A stretch of DNA of 64,000 nt from assembly GCA_029582155.1 (NCBI GenBank), contig CM055897.1:1078501-1142500 (forward strand), written 5' to 3'. The translations under genes were made by a program, and so were the position numbers. Positions 1 to 12,600 of this stretch are shown here, in pieces. The notes below the pieces were generated by a model. It was given only the letters and a program-made list of their open reading frames with translations. It had not been told where the DNA came from and searched no databases. Positions within the stretch are counted from its first letter, which is position 1, and each line of letters opens with the position of its first letter. This DNA is from Panopea generosa (Eukaryota; Mollusca; Bivalvia; Adapedonta; Hiatellidae).

Positions 1-2057
1 TCAAGGTTTTATTATCCGAGTGCCATGTCTACTCCTCATAGTGAATTGTTTTATTGTTGTTGTTTTTGTTGTTTGTTTTGTGGTCGTTTGTTGTTGTTCG
101 GGGTTATATTTTGTATGTGTGTGTGTTTTTTGTTTCAAGCATGTTTTGCTAAGGAATAGCGGAACTTGTCTCAGTTTCATTTATTATAATTTGCGCTTTC
201 CCGTCATTTAATCTCGTTTGATTAAGCGTACTTCAAAACTATAAATAAGCAACTTTAAAGTATATATTGAATTTATAATAGGAATAATTCGGTTTCATTA
301 TTTCGTCTTTTTCTGAAGTAATGATTCATAAATAATGTCAGTAATAAGTCACGACATACACAAATAAATGTAATTTACTAGCGTCTGGAATTTGAGAGAA
401 TATGTCAACGACAACATATTTGGTCTCATGAGAATCGTAAAAGTTGCCCATGTTAGTAGATGGAGTCCAATTTAATAGACATATGCGACATCAAACTGGG
501 CACTAACCTCATACGACTAATACAAACAAGTTTTATGTAACACTAAAGTTATATAACGCATATGTATTTTCATCAGTGTAATAATAAAGAGTTGCTCTTC
601 CATTGTTATGGTAATTAAATCGTTTTCATCCGTATCGGTGCGGTTGCTGTGAAGCACACCGACCTGCTTCCTTGGTTTTTCGTCTCTACATTATATTCGC
701 TTTGTGAGGCCCTGAGAAATAAATAACCAAACACTTACATGATGTTCACGCCATCTTTTTGTATTGACCATGAATACTTACACGAAAGAAAAATAAATAA
801 ACAATTATATCTCATGTAGACAAAATCAGAAGTTGTAATAAACAATAAATTGTACTGTTTCAATCTAAATAATATTTTATTAAATTCGATTTAACAGACA
901 TCTTAGATTTACATTATTACAATTGTAGAAAAAAAATAAACAGATTACCTGAGATATAATAGTCAAACGCCTATATGATGCTCATGCAGTCTTTTGGCAA
1001 GCGCTTTATATTCACTGCTTATAAAAAAAAATCACGGACGTTGTCATGCCTTGCAAAGATTACAGTTATCTTTCTTGCATATCCAGAATTGATATTAGCA
1101 CTGATCTAATAGTCTTATCAAATAAATTAAGAGACATACAACATATAGCAATTTATAATAAACTTGGTTTTTCACTAAATGTTAATGTAACATTTACTAC
1201 AATCTCGTATATTTTTAATGTGTAAAGGGTATTTCGCATTTGAACTGTTATTTCATGAAATTATACATTTTATAGTTTGATAAAATGAGGATTTCTTCGA
1301 TTTACCTTTGGTCGTCGCGTTGGCTGATAGTGTGATCTAATACTGAAATGGCAGCTTCCTCCTAATTCCTTGAAGGGAATGAGGCCTTGAACGTCGATTA
1401 TTATTTGTGTCGATGTGGATTAAATTAAGGAATTTGTTGCATGTACTTAACGCATGATGTAAGACAACCCAAAGGGGCTTATATAAACCTTGAACGATGA
1501 AGTTCATCGTATATTATTTTTAATGTACTTACTAACATGCATTATTAAACCAATTATCCAACAACCTAAACTTTAAATTTAAGTATAGTATACGTTTGTT
1601 TAAATAAGTTAATAGAACAGTAAAGTTCATGTATAGTATGGTAAACCCACGCACCTGTTACAGACAATCCTATCGTGATATCTCAGTAACACTATTCTAT
1701 TTGAGAAAAGAATGACCGCTCACGGATATGCTTTCATGGAATATTAATGACGAATTCTATCGTGATGTAGATTTAATGAAGGATCTCAAGTGTCGTCTTT
1801 CGAACAATCAATATATTTTTGTAAAGAATTTATTCACGGACTCTGTTTTGTTAGAATAAGTACCACTGTAGGGAGTGTTTTGTACAACAATCGGTTCATG
1901 TCAGTCAGTAAGATGTCGAAATAATATAGGTACATACTGATTATTGTTACCAAAAATTTGGTAGTTCAAAATCTATGCTCAAATATTTTATCTTCCACTC
2001 CACCAATGTTCTAAAAATTATAACCCGTTATTGTATTTTGCTAATATATATATATAA
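1..2057. other. AT-rich non-coding stretch
   Basis: I see no convincing coding region. A weak ~35-bp diverged repetition is visible: the segment near 728-765 resembles 965-1000, sharing ATGATG-TCA-GC and TCTTTT blocks. GT-rich simple sequence at 45-130 produces a spurious short ORF. Confidence 0.6.
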
Positions 2058-2059
2058 TA

Positions 2060-3223
2060 GCGGAAAAAAGAAACTGTGCATGTGTAAAATGTTCATGTAT
2101 CGCTCTGTTTTATAAATTAAAGCTTGAAACTTTACACAAGTAAGTTGTGTATCCCTCTCGGTCATTTACACTAGTCAGTGCATGAGTTGCACGGGTAGTT
2201 TGTCTGTCTGGCCAACGTCTTCGTTTTCATGTTTTTTCGGCCAGCAGTCAATCGCAAACACGTTTGTCAGCTAAACCTGAGTTAAAGCATAGTGTTGATA
2301 CCTATAAAACACAAAACCAGCATAATTTTGAAAAACATCTTTGATACGCCATGCCAAGGTTGAATGAAACAGATGGATGCCGCGCCGTAGGCATAATTGA
2401 AACTGGTGTACGACATACTGTCGTTGCCAGACAATTTGGTGTGCACCGAAATACTGTAAACGCCTTGTTTGGGACCACCAGAGACCGGCCTCGGTCAGGA
2501 CGTCCACACGTAACGACTCAGAACTGCTTCTTTGACGGCTAGAAGTATTCCTGACCTTAGAAGAATTAGTCCCCGAACGGTACGTAATCGATTAGCTTGA
2601 ACGAGGACATACGTCCACGACGTCCAGCCATACGTCCTGTTCTCCAGCAACGTCATCGTGTAGCACGTTTTGCCTGGTGTAGACAACACATACACTTCAC
2701 GCAACAGGACTAGTCACGTGTTCTTTTCACGGATGAGTCCATGTTTCATCTCGACAGCAGCGACTGGTCGTTCTAGAGCGTACCGTCCTGTTGGTGAACG
2801 TTTCCATGACAGTTGTGTGATTTCATGACGTCCATTCGGCGGAGGTAGTGTCATGGTGTGGCGTGGCAGAACATCTCTTGTGGTTGTGAACGGCACACTT
2901 ACAGGCATCAGATACCGTGACGAAATCATACGGCCTCATGTCCTACAATTTGTGCAGCAACGTAACGCCACGCTGCAACAGGATAACGCTCGGCCGCACG
3001 TCGCACGGGTCGTCACCGACTTCTTGATCCAGAACAATGTGAATGTGCTGCCCTGGCTCTGAAAAATGATCTCTATCCAAGACGCTGCTGGTGCAATAAC
3101 CATATCAATTGAGCTGGTGTTAAATAAAGGTCAGATAAAACCCTGTTGAAATTTTTTTTGCGATTTCTTATATATCTCCTAAGCTATAGCATATTATACC
3201 CATGCACAGTTTCTTTTTTCCGC
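2060..3223 (+). mobile_element. Tc1-like DNA transposon, degenerate, with perfect 23-bp TIRs
   Basis: The ends are perfect 23-bp inverted repeats starting GCGGAAAAAAGAAACTG (2060-2082 and 3201-3223). They are flanked by TA dinucleotides at 2058-2059 and 3224-3225, the target duplication expected of Tc1/mariner elements. The interior (1164 bp in total) holds a broken transposase. The identical TIRs contrast with the decayed gene. This suggests either mobilisation in trans after the gene had broken, or chance preservation of the ends. Confidence 0.9.
2351..3062 (+). pseudogene. Tc1-like transposase, frameshifted and 3' truncated
   Basis: The N-terminus (2351-2540) reads as a helix-turn-helix domain with a GVHRNTV recognition helix and the RPRSGRPHVT linker typical of Tc1-like transposases. 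After frame changes, FTDESMFHLD near 2724-2753 carries the first catalytic Asp. The frame 2853-3062 gives MVWRG and then DNARPHVA with the second catalytic Asp. The sequence breaks just after LPW, where family members continue into the SPDLNPIE block with the third acidic residue, so that residue is missing. Several stops and frameshifts are present. The copy cannot encode an active enzyme. Confidence 0.88.
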
Positions 3224-3225
3224 TA

Positions 3226-3800
3226 GTATATAATGTTTTATTCCAATAGGACATACGACCCAACAAGATACAATTTATATAACAAATGATGCAATAATTA
3301 TATGAAAATGCGTACAAATAAATAAAACATACATACGCGCTAACACATACGCTTACAAATCCACACGCACGCAAAACATAATTATTATATCATTGTTTTC
3401 GTTATTTCCACGTCGTATATCAGAACAATATTTCATAATTTTGTATTATTTGGGCGGAGTAGGTAACATAAATTTCAATCATAATTACGTGTTTCTGAAA
3501 TATTTCAACTGTTGCATTGTTTTCGAAAAAGAACACTAAGTTGTTCGTTTTGACTTGCATAAGTGCAAAAATTTAAATATATGTTTAAACATGTGTATGT
3601 TTTGCCTGTTCAGACTGTAAAAAATCATATCTCACACACAGGATGACAATACTATATTACTAGGATATTCACTATAAACTGGGATATCGGCTCAGACTAA
3701 ACGTACAAGATGATCCTAACTGATATCACAGCATATATCGTAAGTGTATAGTTGAATTTATGTTTTTCACATTTCAAACAAGTTATGTAAAACTTAACAA
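3226..3800. other. AT-rich non-coding stretch
   Basis: No gene or clear repeat is seen between the Tc1-like element and the next LINE fragment. Confidence 0.5.
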
Positions 3801-3814
3801 CAAACACCATAGAC

Positions 3815-4135
3815 ACATTATAGCTAAAATAAGATTGTCATCTCACAGTTTGTACATAAAAACGTCACAGGAACATAGATAGAAATGAAAGAAAATGTGT
3901 GCTTTGTAAAAAAACGATATAGAAGTAAATATCATTTTATTTTAATATGTCCTTATTATAATGAACTTCGTAAGCAATATATTCCAAAATATTATATCAA
4001 TAAACCCAGTATGTTCAAATACCTTTATCTTTTGCAGTCGAACAAAATTTTTGTGTTTATCAAACTTGCATCATATTGTATTTAATCGTTTAAAATGCGA
4101 AAACAGATGCTTAATGCAAACAGCTACTTAGATAT
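3815..4135 (+). pseudogene. LINE reverse-transcriptase C-terminus, fragment
   Basis: The frame 3885-4085 plus upstream codons (with a stop near 3876) reads C-V-L-C, then HFILIC, then PYYNELRKQYIPKYY and a PSMFKY block. This C-x2-C...H-x4-C knuckle followed by 'YxELRKxYI...PSMFKF' is a C-terminal pattern of animal non-LTR retrotransposon ORF2 proteins. The same pattern recurs at about 52.2-52.4 kb in this window. No endonuclease or polymerase domain remains. Confidence 0.75.
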
Positions 4136-5060
4136 TTGTGATTATATTATAAATAATCATATGTGAATAACAAGTGAACCAGCCTTATAATCAATTCTCA
4201 CTATGATTACTATTACTACCATATATTCTAAAATGTTTGTATTTAATATTAATATGTACTTTTGCATGTACCATATGTATTCGATTATGTAATTGAATAA
4301 TTTATTAAAAAGCTTTTGTAATGCTTTAAACCAAAATAAAAGAATGTTCTGTTCCGTTCATAAAAAAACAGGAGAATTTAATAATATAATATGACGAAGG
4401 GTTCAGGGGAATATATATATGTATATACGTATTGAAAAAAGACATCCCTACTGTAGCAAAATGACCAAGGGCCGACAACTCACGAGGGTAAAATACAAGC
4501 ATACACAAAGACAAATTTAAAATTTTAATTTTACATCAATAAAATTACGAATATACAATTATACAATAAACAAATTAAAGATAATTACTTTAAAAACAGC
4601 TAGTTTGAAAAGGTTCTACGATGGTATTAACACTTTTTACACAGTTCTATCTCCTACATGTTCAATAATCTACATCGCAATCCAAACTTCTTATATCATT
4701 TGAATGTTAAAGCTGTTTTTAAAAATGTTCTAAATACTACTACCGCGTCCGGATTATTGTAGATTTAGCATCACTAGTCTCTGGCGGCGATGGCTATATA
4801 AACTAGATTATCTTCCCTAGAACTCTATACTGACTATCTGGCTTTACGTCGCCTTGTCGCCGACTTTCGACTGTACGCAGTATGTTGGTTGCTGTCCTTA
4901 TGACTGTACTACCACCAGCTTACTTCCTGTCACGTCTAGATACATCGTTGACGTAGCAGACATATACCTCGCTTATATCTTTAAAACGGATACAATATAT
5001 ATATATATATAAACTCAGATGTACTAGTTACTCAAATATGTAATGACACTGGCGTCTATT
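4136..5060. other. Non-coding, AT-rich
   Basis: No supported gene. It contains short TA runs (e.g. 4997-5011). Confidence 0.5.
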
Positions 5061-5250
5061 ACTTACCATCTATCAATTTCATGGTATTTTTATCAATATA
5101 TGATAACAGTGCATTCATTTTTAACCATCTTACAGTTTCACGGTATATTTATCAACATATTATAACAGTACAATGAATTCTTACCATCTAACAGTTTCAT
5201 GGTAGATTTATCAACAGTTCATTCAATTCTTACTATCTGCAGTACATGGC
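5061..5250. repeat. ~59-bp tandem repeat, about 3 diverged copies
   Basis: The word ACCATCT followed by CAGTTTCATGGTA and TTTATCAACA recurs with starts near 5065, 5124 and 5183 (period 59). A shortened fourth copy begins near 5232. Copies differ by several substitutions. Confidence 0.75.
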
Positions 5251-6385
5251 AGTTTAAACAACATCTCATAAACGACCTTCCGTCAATCTCAAAATAGCAA
5301 TTATATCTCTATATAACTTCTCATTTATAATATGAACAATAACAGACCAATTCTGTATCTATTCACTTTGTGAATATCAGAATAAGCATCAACAAAATTT
5401 AATTACACATTTCAATCAATTCTAACATGGTGAATTTTAATACTTCATCGTAAACACAATATCAACAGCTAAAATACGTTCGCAGATTCCTCGGCCTATA
5501 TTCTAACAAAACTCTTCTCAATACCGTGGATGTGAATTAAATTACAGACATTATCGTCGGAATGGATATGAACAATTTATACAACTTAACTTAGATCTGA
5601 TTATGTCAAATATATATCTATCAGACATTTAAATACAACATAATATAAAATGCACATATCCATCTGCCGTTATGAACTGGAACAGTACCCTGCTCAATCT
5701 TTCTCGTCACGCCACTCCAAAGATGATTTTGCTTATACTGGACAGTGCTTCCATAATACAGTCAGCATATATCGCAAAACAGTCCTCATACCTTAGTGAA
5801 TTTCGTGCAAATTATGAAACAACAAACTTTCAAACATCGTATGATAGTGGTCCAATGTGGATAGTATGCTAGTAGGCCATTGTAAACTTAAATTAGTTTT
5901 ATGGCATATAAACCCGTTTAATTAATTTTAACTTTCTTGATACTTAAAGGAATTTAATGAAATAAACTTCATTTTTTTTTTATTCTTTAATCAAAGTATG
6001 AAAATGTAAAAAGATCATAAAAACGTTACTCCTATCGAGCTATCGGTATGTTTCAGCAATTCCACGCTACCTGTTCTAAATATGGCCTATACCATTACAG
6101 TGGACACGTACTAGCTGACACTACTAAATTAGGCCACAACAACCTAACTATTTTGTTATACCTACTCGCCCTATTTCCTGTCCCCATTATGAAATCCTGA
6201 CTCCGCTGCTGATTGTTATTATTTTACGTTTTAGCTGCTATGGTGACTGTAACCTTTGAATGATACGTCTTCTCTATTGCATACATTGTCTTGTTTGTGT
6301 CTGTTTATTTTAAGTTAATTTTATTCATATATGTTATACCAATTTATTTAGCTTTAATGCAAAGAAAGCTTAAAGTGTATTTGAA
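5251..6385. other. Non-coding stretch
   Basis: A 66-codon open frame at 5672-5872 has no recognisable motif and no splice or neighbour support, so I do not call it a gene. Confidence 0.45.
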
Positions 6386-6500
6386 CCGCTCTCGGATCTG
6401 ATTCCTGGGTAAAACCAGTACTTAGTCCTGTTTGTGTAGAGGCATCTGGTCGAGCTTGGATCGAACCCGCAACAGCTGGTGTAACGGGTCATAACTATAT
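6386..6500 (-). repeat. SINE-like fragment, inverted
   Basis: Shares the words 'CCTGGGTAAAACCAGTACTT' and 'GGATCGAACCCGCAAC' with the copy at 13.9 kb and with the SINE bodies at 38.8 and 45.8 kb. The GGATCGAACCC word is the complement of a tRNA-type B box, so the element points to the minus strand. Diverged and partial. Confidence 0.6.
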
Positions 6501-7771
6501 TCACTACACCTTACATTAATATATAAGTATTTGAAAAATGTATAGATTTCAATATATCAACAGAAATACAAATAAAACAATTGATTAAACCAACATTTCT
6601 GGCGTGTCCCTTTAATATGGCCTTGTCAGCGTATCAACCGTACTAAATGAAAAACAACATTTAATAATGTAGAATGAGTTCTTTCTATACATAACCTTTT
6701 TATTACTTACTGTTAGTACTCAGAAACAGGAAACTGTTAATGCACTGGCAATTTCAGAACATGAATACTTAGGGTTTTTAATGCTATTCGGTTTTCCTCC
6801 TCCGTGTCCCGCAATCCGATTTCATTTATTATTTCAAAGGGCATCACTATATATGTAAAGAGAGGAAAATTGTAATTATTGCGCATAAGACCGGAAAAAA
6901 ACATTTGATTTTCTGAGAAGGCTTTGTTAAACATTTTTACTCTCATTTATTCCCAATAATAACCGGACTATACATGCATTGTTTCAATGGCGGGAAAATG
7001 TAGTTCGCAGGAAAGCCGAAAGAGCTCACAATTTGACCAATTGTACCATACACTCTTAATGTTTTGACATTAAATAACTGTAATACAATTGAATAGATGT
7101 GTAAACAGGAGACATAAGCAAAATGTTAAAGGTGTGTTTTATTCCAGTAGAATAAAATTGACCGATATAAAAACAAATTAAACGTATAGATAGGCGCCCC
7201 TGTATCAACATAATTCTATAAATTTTCTGTAATCAGCACAGGTAAACTTATTAATTCATTGTTTGATGTTAAACGGTACATACCCTTATATAGTAAGATT
7301 ATGTATAGTTATTCATAGTTATGTTTGGTTTATGGTTTAATCTGCTTGCTTCAATCGCGTATGTCTTTTCACCTAAAAGCTCTCCAATGTCATAAAAAAT
7401 CAGGTCTTTTGTTGCAAATGGAATATTTCACGAATATGACTAGACGTTCCGGAGAATAAGACCAAACAATATTTTTAAATAATCAATTAACTAATTAGTT
7501 ATTTTTGTATTGAATTGCTGTTCAGGATGAAAAAAATTATGTAGTGTCGATTTTTGTTGTGGAAGTTTTCAATTTTAGCAGGCCTAAATAATAATTGGGT
7601 ATACAGTCAAAACAAATGTTGGATGGTACTAACATGTGTCGGGTGTATATAAGATAACAAACCTGTGTATATGTCAAGATATATACAATAATCTACAATA
7701 TATCGTATACTATACATTCGCATGATACATTGATTCCTAAAATACCACACAGTCTTTCATCGTTAACGTAT
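6501..7771. other. Non-coding stretch
   Basis: No supported gene. A 69-codon minus frame at 6737-6946 has no recognisable motif. Confidence 0.45.
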
Positions 7772-8208
7772 CACTACACAGTTAAGTCTCTTTTTCTTAC
7801 GGCAACATGATAGCTTACACTTTAACAGTATTATGTTATTTGGTTTTAAAATATTCTCAAAATGGTTGTAATTTCTTGCTGCAGATGACTAGAGCGAAAG
7901 CTGGCATAGCATATATTGCAATAAGACATCACTGGTGTTAAAACAGTAACTTTAATAGGATTTCAGTATATGCATGCATTTATGAACATTTGATGTCTTC
8001 TTTTTTAAAAAGAAATCTTAGGGTGTCACTGCATCCCCTTTAAAAATACAGGCTGGTCAATCTACCAGTCCATGTGCAATTTCCTATGGGTAAATATTCT
8101 TTCTATGAACAAAAATACTTTTAAAAAAATTCTATTTGTTGTTTTTTAACATGGAAATCCTAGAGCTTATTTTATATAGAACACATAACAAAATTCAACC
8201 GTGTAGTG
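7772..8208 (-). mobile_element. MITE-like dispersed repeat, copy 1 (inverted)
   Basis: Bounded by CACTACACAGTT (7772) and its near-complement ACCGTGTAGTG (ending 8208). Internally it matches, in reverse orientation, the copies at 36981-37310 and 40517-40966. Shared words include CTGCAGATGA, GCTGGCATAGCATAT and CAAAATGGTT. There is no coding capacity. Short terminal inverted repeats and variable length (330-450 bp) suggest a non-autonomous DNA transposon. No clear target duplication is visible. Confidence 0.75.
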
Positions 8209-9348
8209 AGACCTGTTAGCTGATATTACTGACTGAGAAAGCAGACCTCAGCTAAACAAATATTATCTGATACGGGCATCGCTATACGACAGTTTAATAG
8301 TAGTTTCCTCTATTTTATCACTTGGCTTAGCTGTTAATTGTTTAAATAATATAAACACTGTAATGTTTATGTTTGAAATTGATTGCATATGTAGTTAACA
8401 TGTTGAGTAAGAGGAGTTCTGTTTAAAACATGAATGGCTGATCTTCATTTCATTACACGTAACTACAGTTCTTGATACTATAAATCGAATAATGGCCATT
8501 TCTTACATTAGATCCTCCTAAACTCATCTGTATCTTCACGTAACCCACATACAATGAATAATAAAAAGGTTAATTATCTCTTCTACTAAATAGATGTATC
8601 TCCTTGATAAATTATACTAGTTATTTGGTAAGCTACACCGTTCTTTTCTAGGTAATTGCGTATAACAATTCCATGATTTCCAACAGAAGTAATTCTTATA
8701 CAGAAATGCCTTCGTAATTCAAATTAATGTTTTCTACTGGCTGTATAGTTAATGGATAATGTCATCAGTGTTAGACGCATAATTCATATAGTTTTTTCCT
8801 GTTTCATTTGTCTTATACTGCATTGTTTCACAAGGGATCCATGTGTAAAATGAGTTCTAAGTTTATAGTTTACTTCTCACTTCTAGAATATATGTCGTTT
8901 GTATTGCATTAACTTACAAATTTAGACTTTGAAATATAAACCGTTACGGAAGTTACGCAATAATGATGTTTAACAATAAACCTCATACATTTTTCATCGT
9001 AACCTAGCAACGCATGATAAAGATGAGACCAATATTCGAGGGAAGTAACAATAATATTCCTTACTTATGTTTCAATCTGACATTCAATGCCATTCAGTTC
9101 AATGTTTTTTTTGTATTTTATTTAGTTCACACAGTCACTGTGATTTGTTATGTTCAACCTCGTGATCTTACGCTAATATATTGTTTGGCTGCGTTTATTT
9201 GAGGAAGTATATGTGTTGGGCAATAATAGATATAATCTTATATGGGCCACATGCAAAATAAATAAACTCCGAAATGACTCCATTATATTTTGCTTGTTTG
9301 ATGTATACTTCACATTAATCGTTGACAAAGTTCATTCCTTAGATTTAT
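8209..9348. other. Non-coding stretch
   Basis: Nothing beyond AT-rich sequence is supported here. Confidence 0.45.
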
Positions 9349-9453
9349 GTTATTATTGCAACCAGTCTATACCAGCATGTCCCATTATTATTGTAACCAA
9401 TCTATACCAACATATCCCATTAGTATTGCAACCAGTACATACCAACGTGTCTC
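9349..9453. repeat. 35-bp tandem repeat, 3 copies
   Basis: Three consecutive 35-bp units (9349, 9384, 9419) share ATTATTG-AACCA-T followed by ATACCA-C and end in TCCC/TCTC. They make part of a spurious 92-codon frame. Confidence 0.85.
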
Positions 9454-9654
9454 ATTATTCTATATATAGTTTCGGTGTGGTTGTTGTATAGTGTTTAGCG
9501 TTGTAATAAACATAGATGGTGTCTACTTGAGACAGTATTTTAAGCACTGCCACACTTGAGTATCAGATCGAAAACATATGGTATGACACCTCACCCAGTC
9601 ACATTATACTGACACCGGTTCAAACAAACTTAGTATTATCCTCTAAAAATGAGT

Positions 9655-9768
9655 GCCAACCGGGAAGCTTCTAGTACTATTTTTCAAGTATTTGGTATGC
9701 CCGACTGGGATCGAATCCACGACCTTTCGCATGCGAGGCGGACGCTCTACCACTAAACCACTGTCGTA
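9655..9768 (-). repeat. tRNA-derived SINE, tRNA-Ala-like head, inverted
   Basis: On the minus strand 9699-9766 gives a tRNA-like sequence with an A box (TGGTTTAGTGGTAGAGC), an arm resembling tRNA-Ala with CGC in the anticodon position, and a B box (GGATTCGATCC). The 3' stem does not pair well with the 5' end and the sequence continues into a non-tRNA body, so I call it a SINE rather than a tRNA gene. Confidence 0.75.
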
Positions 9769-9940
9769 TTTATATAGTTTCGTAAAGAAGTAACGTGATG
9801 CAATTTTTTATATTTTATAATCTTTTCTCCTTTTAGATGTTTTAAATGACATAATTCACTTTTCAGATTTTAACGGTTAGAATGCATATATAGCTACAAC
9901 AATGTGTTTATTGCGTATGGACAATTACGATTGTTTACAA

Positions 9941-10351
9941 TTAACAAAATGTACACGGTATGATAAGCACGTGCGCAGTGGTAACATGTGCTGAGATAAT
10001 AAAGCAAACTAGCCATGTGATGATGCGTATAGGCCGTAAAACATTCGGAACAAGCCATTTATCTTTAATGAAATTGTTATTTCCAGTTTTTATTATCAAA
10101 CATGTTGTACGTGGCATTAATGTTTTATTGTTTTTCCCTAAGGAGTCGTATTTTACATTCATGGCTCTCAGCCCATCATTGCAATTGATTATGGCAGTGT
10201 CCTTTGAAGATTGCGTCTCCTGTCGGACGTATATTTTCTTATTTTTGATGCCATAATGGTGTTGTATGTGTCTTAAGGCGACTGTAAAAACGTCTCCACG
10301 TACATGCAATGATGTTGTTAGTTTTCCTGCTGGGTATGCATACATTTTCAT
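9941..10351 (-). CDS. Anonymous 136-codon ORF, doubtful
   Basis: This is the longest non-transposon frame of the left half. The opposite strand is also open over 98 codons, so part of the openness reflects local composition. I recognise no domain. A hydrophobic stretch lies near the C-terminus (about residues 108-132). With this base composition an ORF of this length is only mildly unlikely by chance in 64 kb. Starts at an ATG-AAA-ATG doublet; no splice sites or poly(A) context are obvious. Confidence 0.15.
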   Translation of the reverse strand: MKMYAYPAGKLTTSLHVRGDVFTVALRHIQHHYGIKNKKIYVRQETQSSKDTAIINCNDGLRAMNVKYDSLGKNNKTLMPRTTCLIIKTGNNNFIKDKWLVPNVLRPIRIITWLVCFIISAHVTTAHVLIIPCTFC

Positions 10352-10907
10352 TTCAGGTTATTATAATGAATACTTCGGTGATACATGTCCAATATTGACG
10401 TGTTGTAGAAATGTTTGCACTAATTTATGTTCATGTCTTATCTGAACATGTCAGTTTTAATATAAATTTAGTGTAAAACTCTCAAAAGTCTCCTATATGA
10501 GTTTTTTAAATTTTATTTCAACATTATTTGATTTGAATATTTGCAATGAAATGATGATGAACTAAAAAGTTAAACAAACTCATATAAGAGATTGATGAGA
10601 GTATTTGTATTAACTTTAAATCAATACTGACATACTTTTTTTCTTTTATTAAACTAATGTCTTAACATTTGCTAGTAAAATAGATATAGTGTAACGAAAG
10701 TTTAATATGATGTTCATTATACTTAATACATTTAACTACTATAATTAGATGATACTCCACAATGTCGTATCAATTAGTGATTAATACTAATTTGACCAAC
10801 GTGTACCCTTATCTAACACTAAACTTATTGTTAAAGAGGACATTCTAAATAACAATCAATGTACATATGTTATGAATAGGTATTTATTTGTGGAATTAAA
10901 TACTTCT

Positions 10908-11141
10908 TTGATTCATTTGTATAATACTGGTTGTATAAAGGATACATTGATTCATTTATATAATACTGGTTGTATAAAGGATACATTGATTCATTTATAT
11001 AATACTGGTTGTATAAAGGATACATTGATTCATTTATATAATACTGGTTGTATAAAGGATACATTGACTCATTTATATAATACTGGTTGTATAAAGGATA
11101 CTTTGATTCATTTATATAATACTGGTTGTATAAATGAGTCA
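10908..11141. repeat. 39-bp tandem repeat, 6 copies
   Basis: Six units of 39 bp with the core ATAATACTGGTTGTATAA. The central copies are nearly identical. Because 39 is divisible by three, both strands read through as 13-residue peptide repeats (LIHLYNTGCIKDT on +). The last unit changes to AATGAGTCA. No evidence of translation. Confidence 0.95.
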
Positions 11142-11370
11142 ACGGCTACTTTTAGTCGCCTACACTCATGTTTACTAATCAAATGAATGTTTTCGCCGAC
11201 CAACGTATCACCGCGTATTAATCTAAGATTTACTGTGTGATACTTCGTATTTTAGAAATTAGTTTATTAAACTAGTGTTTTTGTTTAGTTTTCACGTTTT
11301 GTCATAATTAATAATCACCGATATGTGTGTTCTAGGACGTATTATTCGACTTGTGTCACTTATAAATTAG

Positions 11371-12438
11371 AAAGTAGCTGCAGACTTGTCAGTTAACTGT
11401 ACCAAATCCAATATAGTACATTTTAGAAATCCATCATGTGAACGTTGTAATGTTATATTTAAGTGTGGCAATGATGTAATTGAGTACACGTCACAATATA
11501 AATACCTAGGTCTTATATTGACAGAACACCTAAATTTTGCAGTGACTGCAAAAATTGTTGCGCAATCTGCAAACAGAGCGTTAGGCCTACTTATTGCAAA
11601 ATCAAAAGCTTTCGGTGGTTTCCCATATGAAGTTTTTTCAAAATTATATGATAATCTTGTTTTTCCAGTTATTGCGTATGGGGCTGGAGTTTGGGGTACA
11701 CATAATTTTAGTAGCATAAATGCTGTCCAGAATAGAGCGGCTAGATATTTTTTAAATGTGGGTAAATACACACCAAATTCTGCAGTTACTGGAGATATAG
11801 GATGGACACCATGTATAGGTAAAGTGTGGAAATGTGTACTATTAAATTGGTGTCGTTGTATTAATATGCAAACTACAAGACTAAATAAAAAGATATTTTT
11901 ATGGTCAAATTCAAAAAGTAATAATAGATGCAAGAACTGGAATTTTAAAGTATTAGAAATGTTCAAAAAATATAATGTAGAAAGATATGGTAATGTTAAT
12001 GTAAATGCAAATAAATGTGTACTTTTAAACGAAATAATACCACTGATTGTGAATGACGTTGTCACAAAGTGGCATGAAGACGTAAACAGAGAAGTTTCAC
12101 AAAGAGGTAACGGGGGAAATAAACTTAGACTTTATAAACAGTTCAAACATGAATATATTGTGGAACCATACTGTAAATCAGTATACAATAGACGCCATAG
12201 AGGTGCTTTAGCAAAATTTAGAAGTGGCACTGCTCCAATAGCCATAGAAACTGGAAGATATAGACAGTTGAGTGTAAATGATCGAGTGTGCTTTCATTGT
12301 AAAGATGAAGTTGAAAATGAGATGCATGTGTTACTAAATTGCCCTTTGTATGATACCATTCGATCAGAGTTATTGACAGAAATTGTAAGTGTTTTTAAGG
12401 AATTTAATTCGTGTAGCGATAATGATAAACTATGCTAA
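11371..12438 (+). pseudogene. LINE ORF2 C-terminal part (RT thumb, CCHC), uninterrupted but truncated
   Basis: About 355 codons are open. Early residues contain the post-catalytic YKYLGLILTE block and the thumb pattern FPVIAYGAGVWG found in non-LTR reverse transcriptases. A basic segment (YNRRHRGALAKFRSGTAPI) and a knuckle C-F-H-C...HVLLNC (C-x2-C, H-x4-C) follow near the C-terminus. The catalytic motifs A-C and the endonuclease are absent because of 5' truncation. The long uninterrupted frame suggests a relatively young insertion. There is no in-frame ATG at the left edge, so it is not an expressed gene as such. Confidence 0.85.
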
Positions 12439-12600
12439 ATACTATCGAACCAAAGTGTTGTGAAACTAAGTGCCAAAACCTGTTTTATGATTTTAGAGAG
12501 AAGAAGAAATATTTTATATAGTTGTATATAAATAATGTAATAGTTGATTTAGACATATGAAGCATTTTAACATTGTAGTGAGAAGCCGGTGCTAATCAGT

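Noticed and set aside
6040-6110. Minus-strand W...AW pattern as globin terminal exon
   Set aside because: A stop codon immediately precedes the first Trp in frame and another follows within three codons. No matching helix-G sequence.
9699-9766. Functional tRNA-Ala gene on the minus strand
   Set aside because: A and B boxes are good but the acceptor stem does not pair and a SINE body follows.
11367-12065. 232-codon minus-strand ORF
   Set aside because: Antisense shadow of the LINE ORF2 frame.
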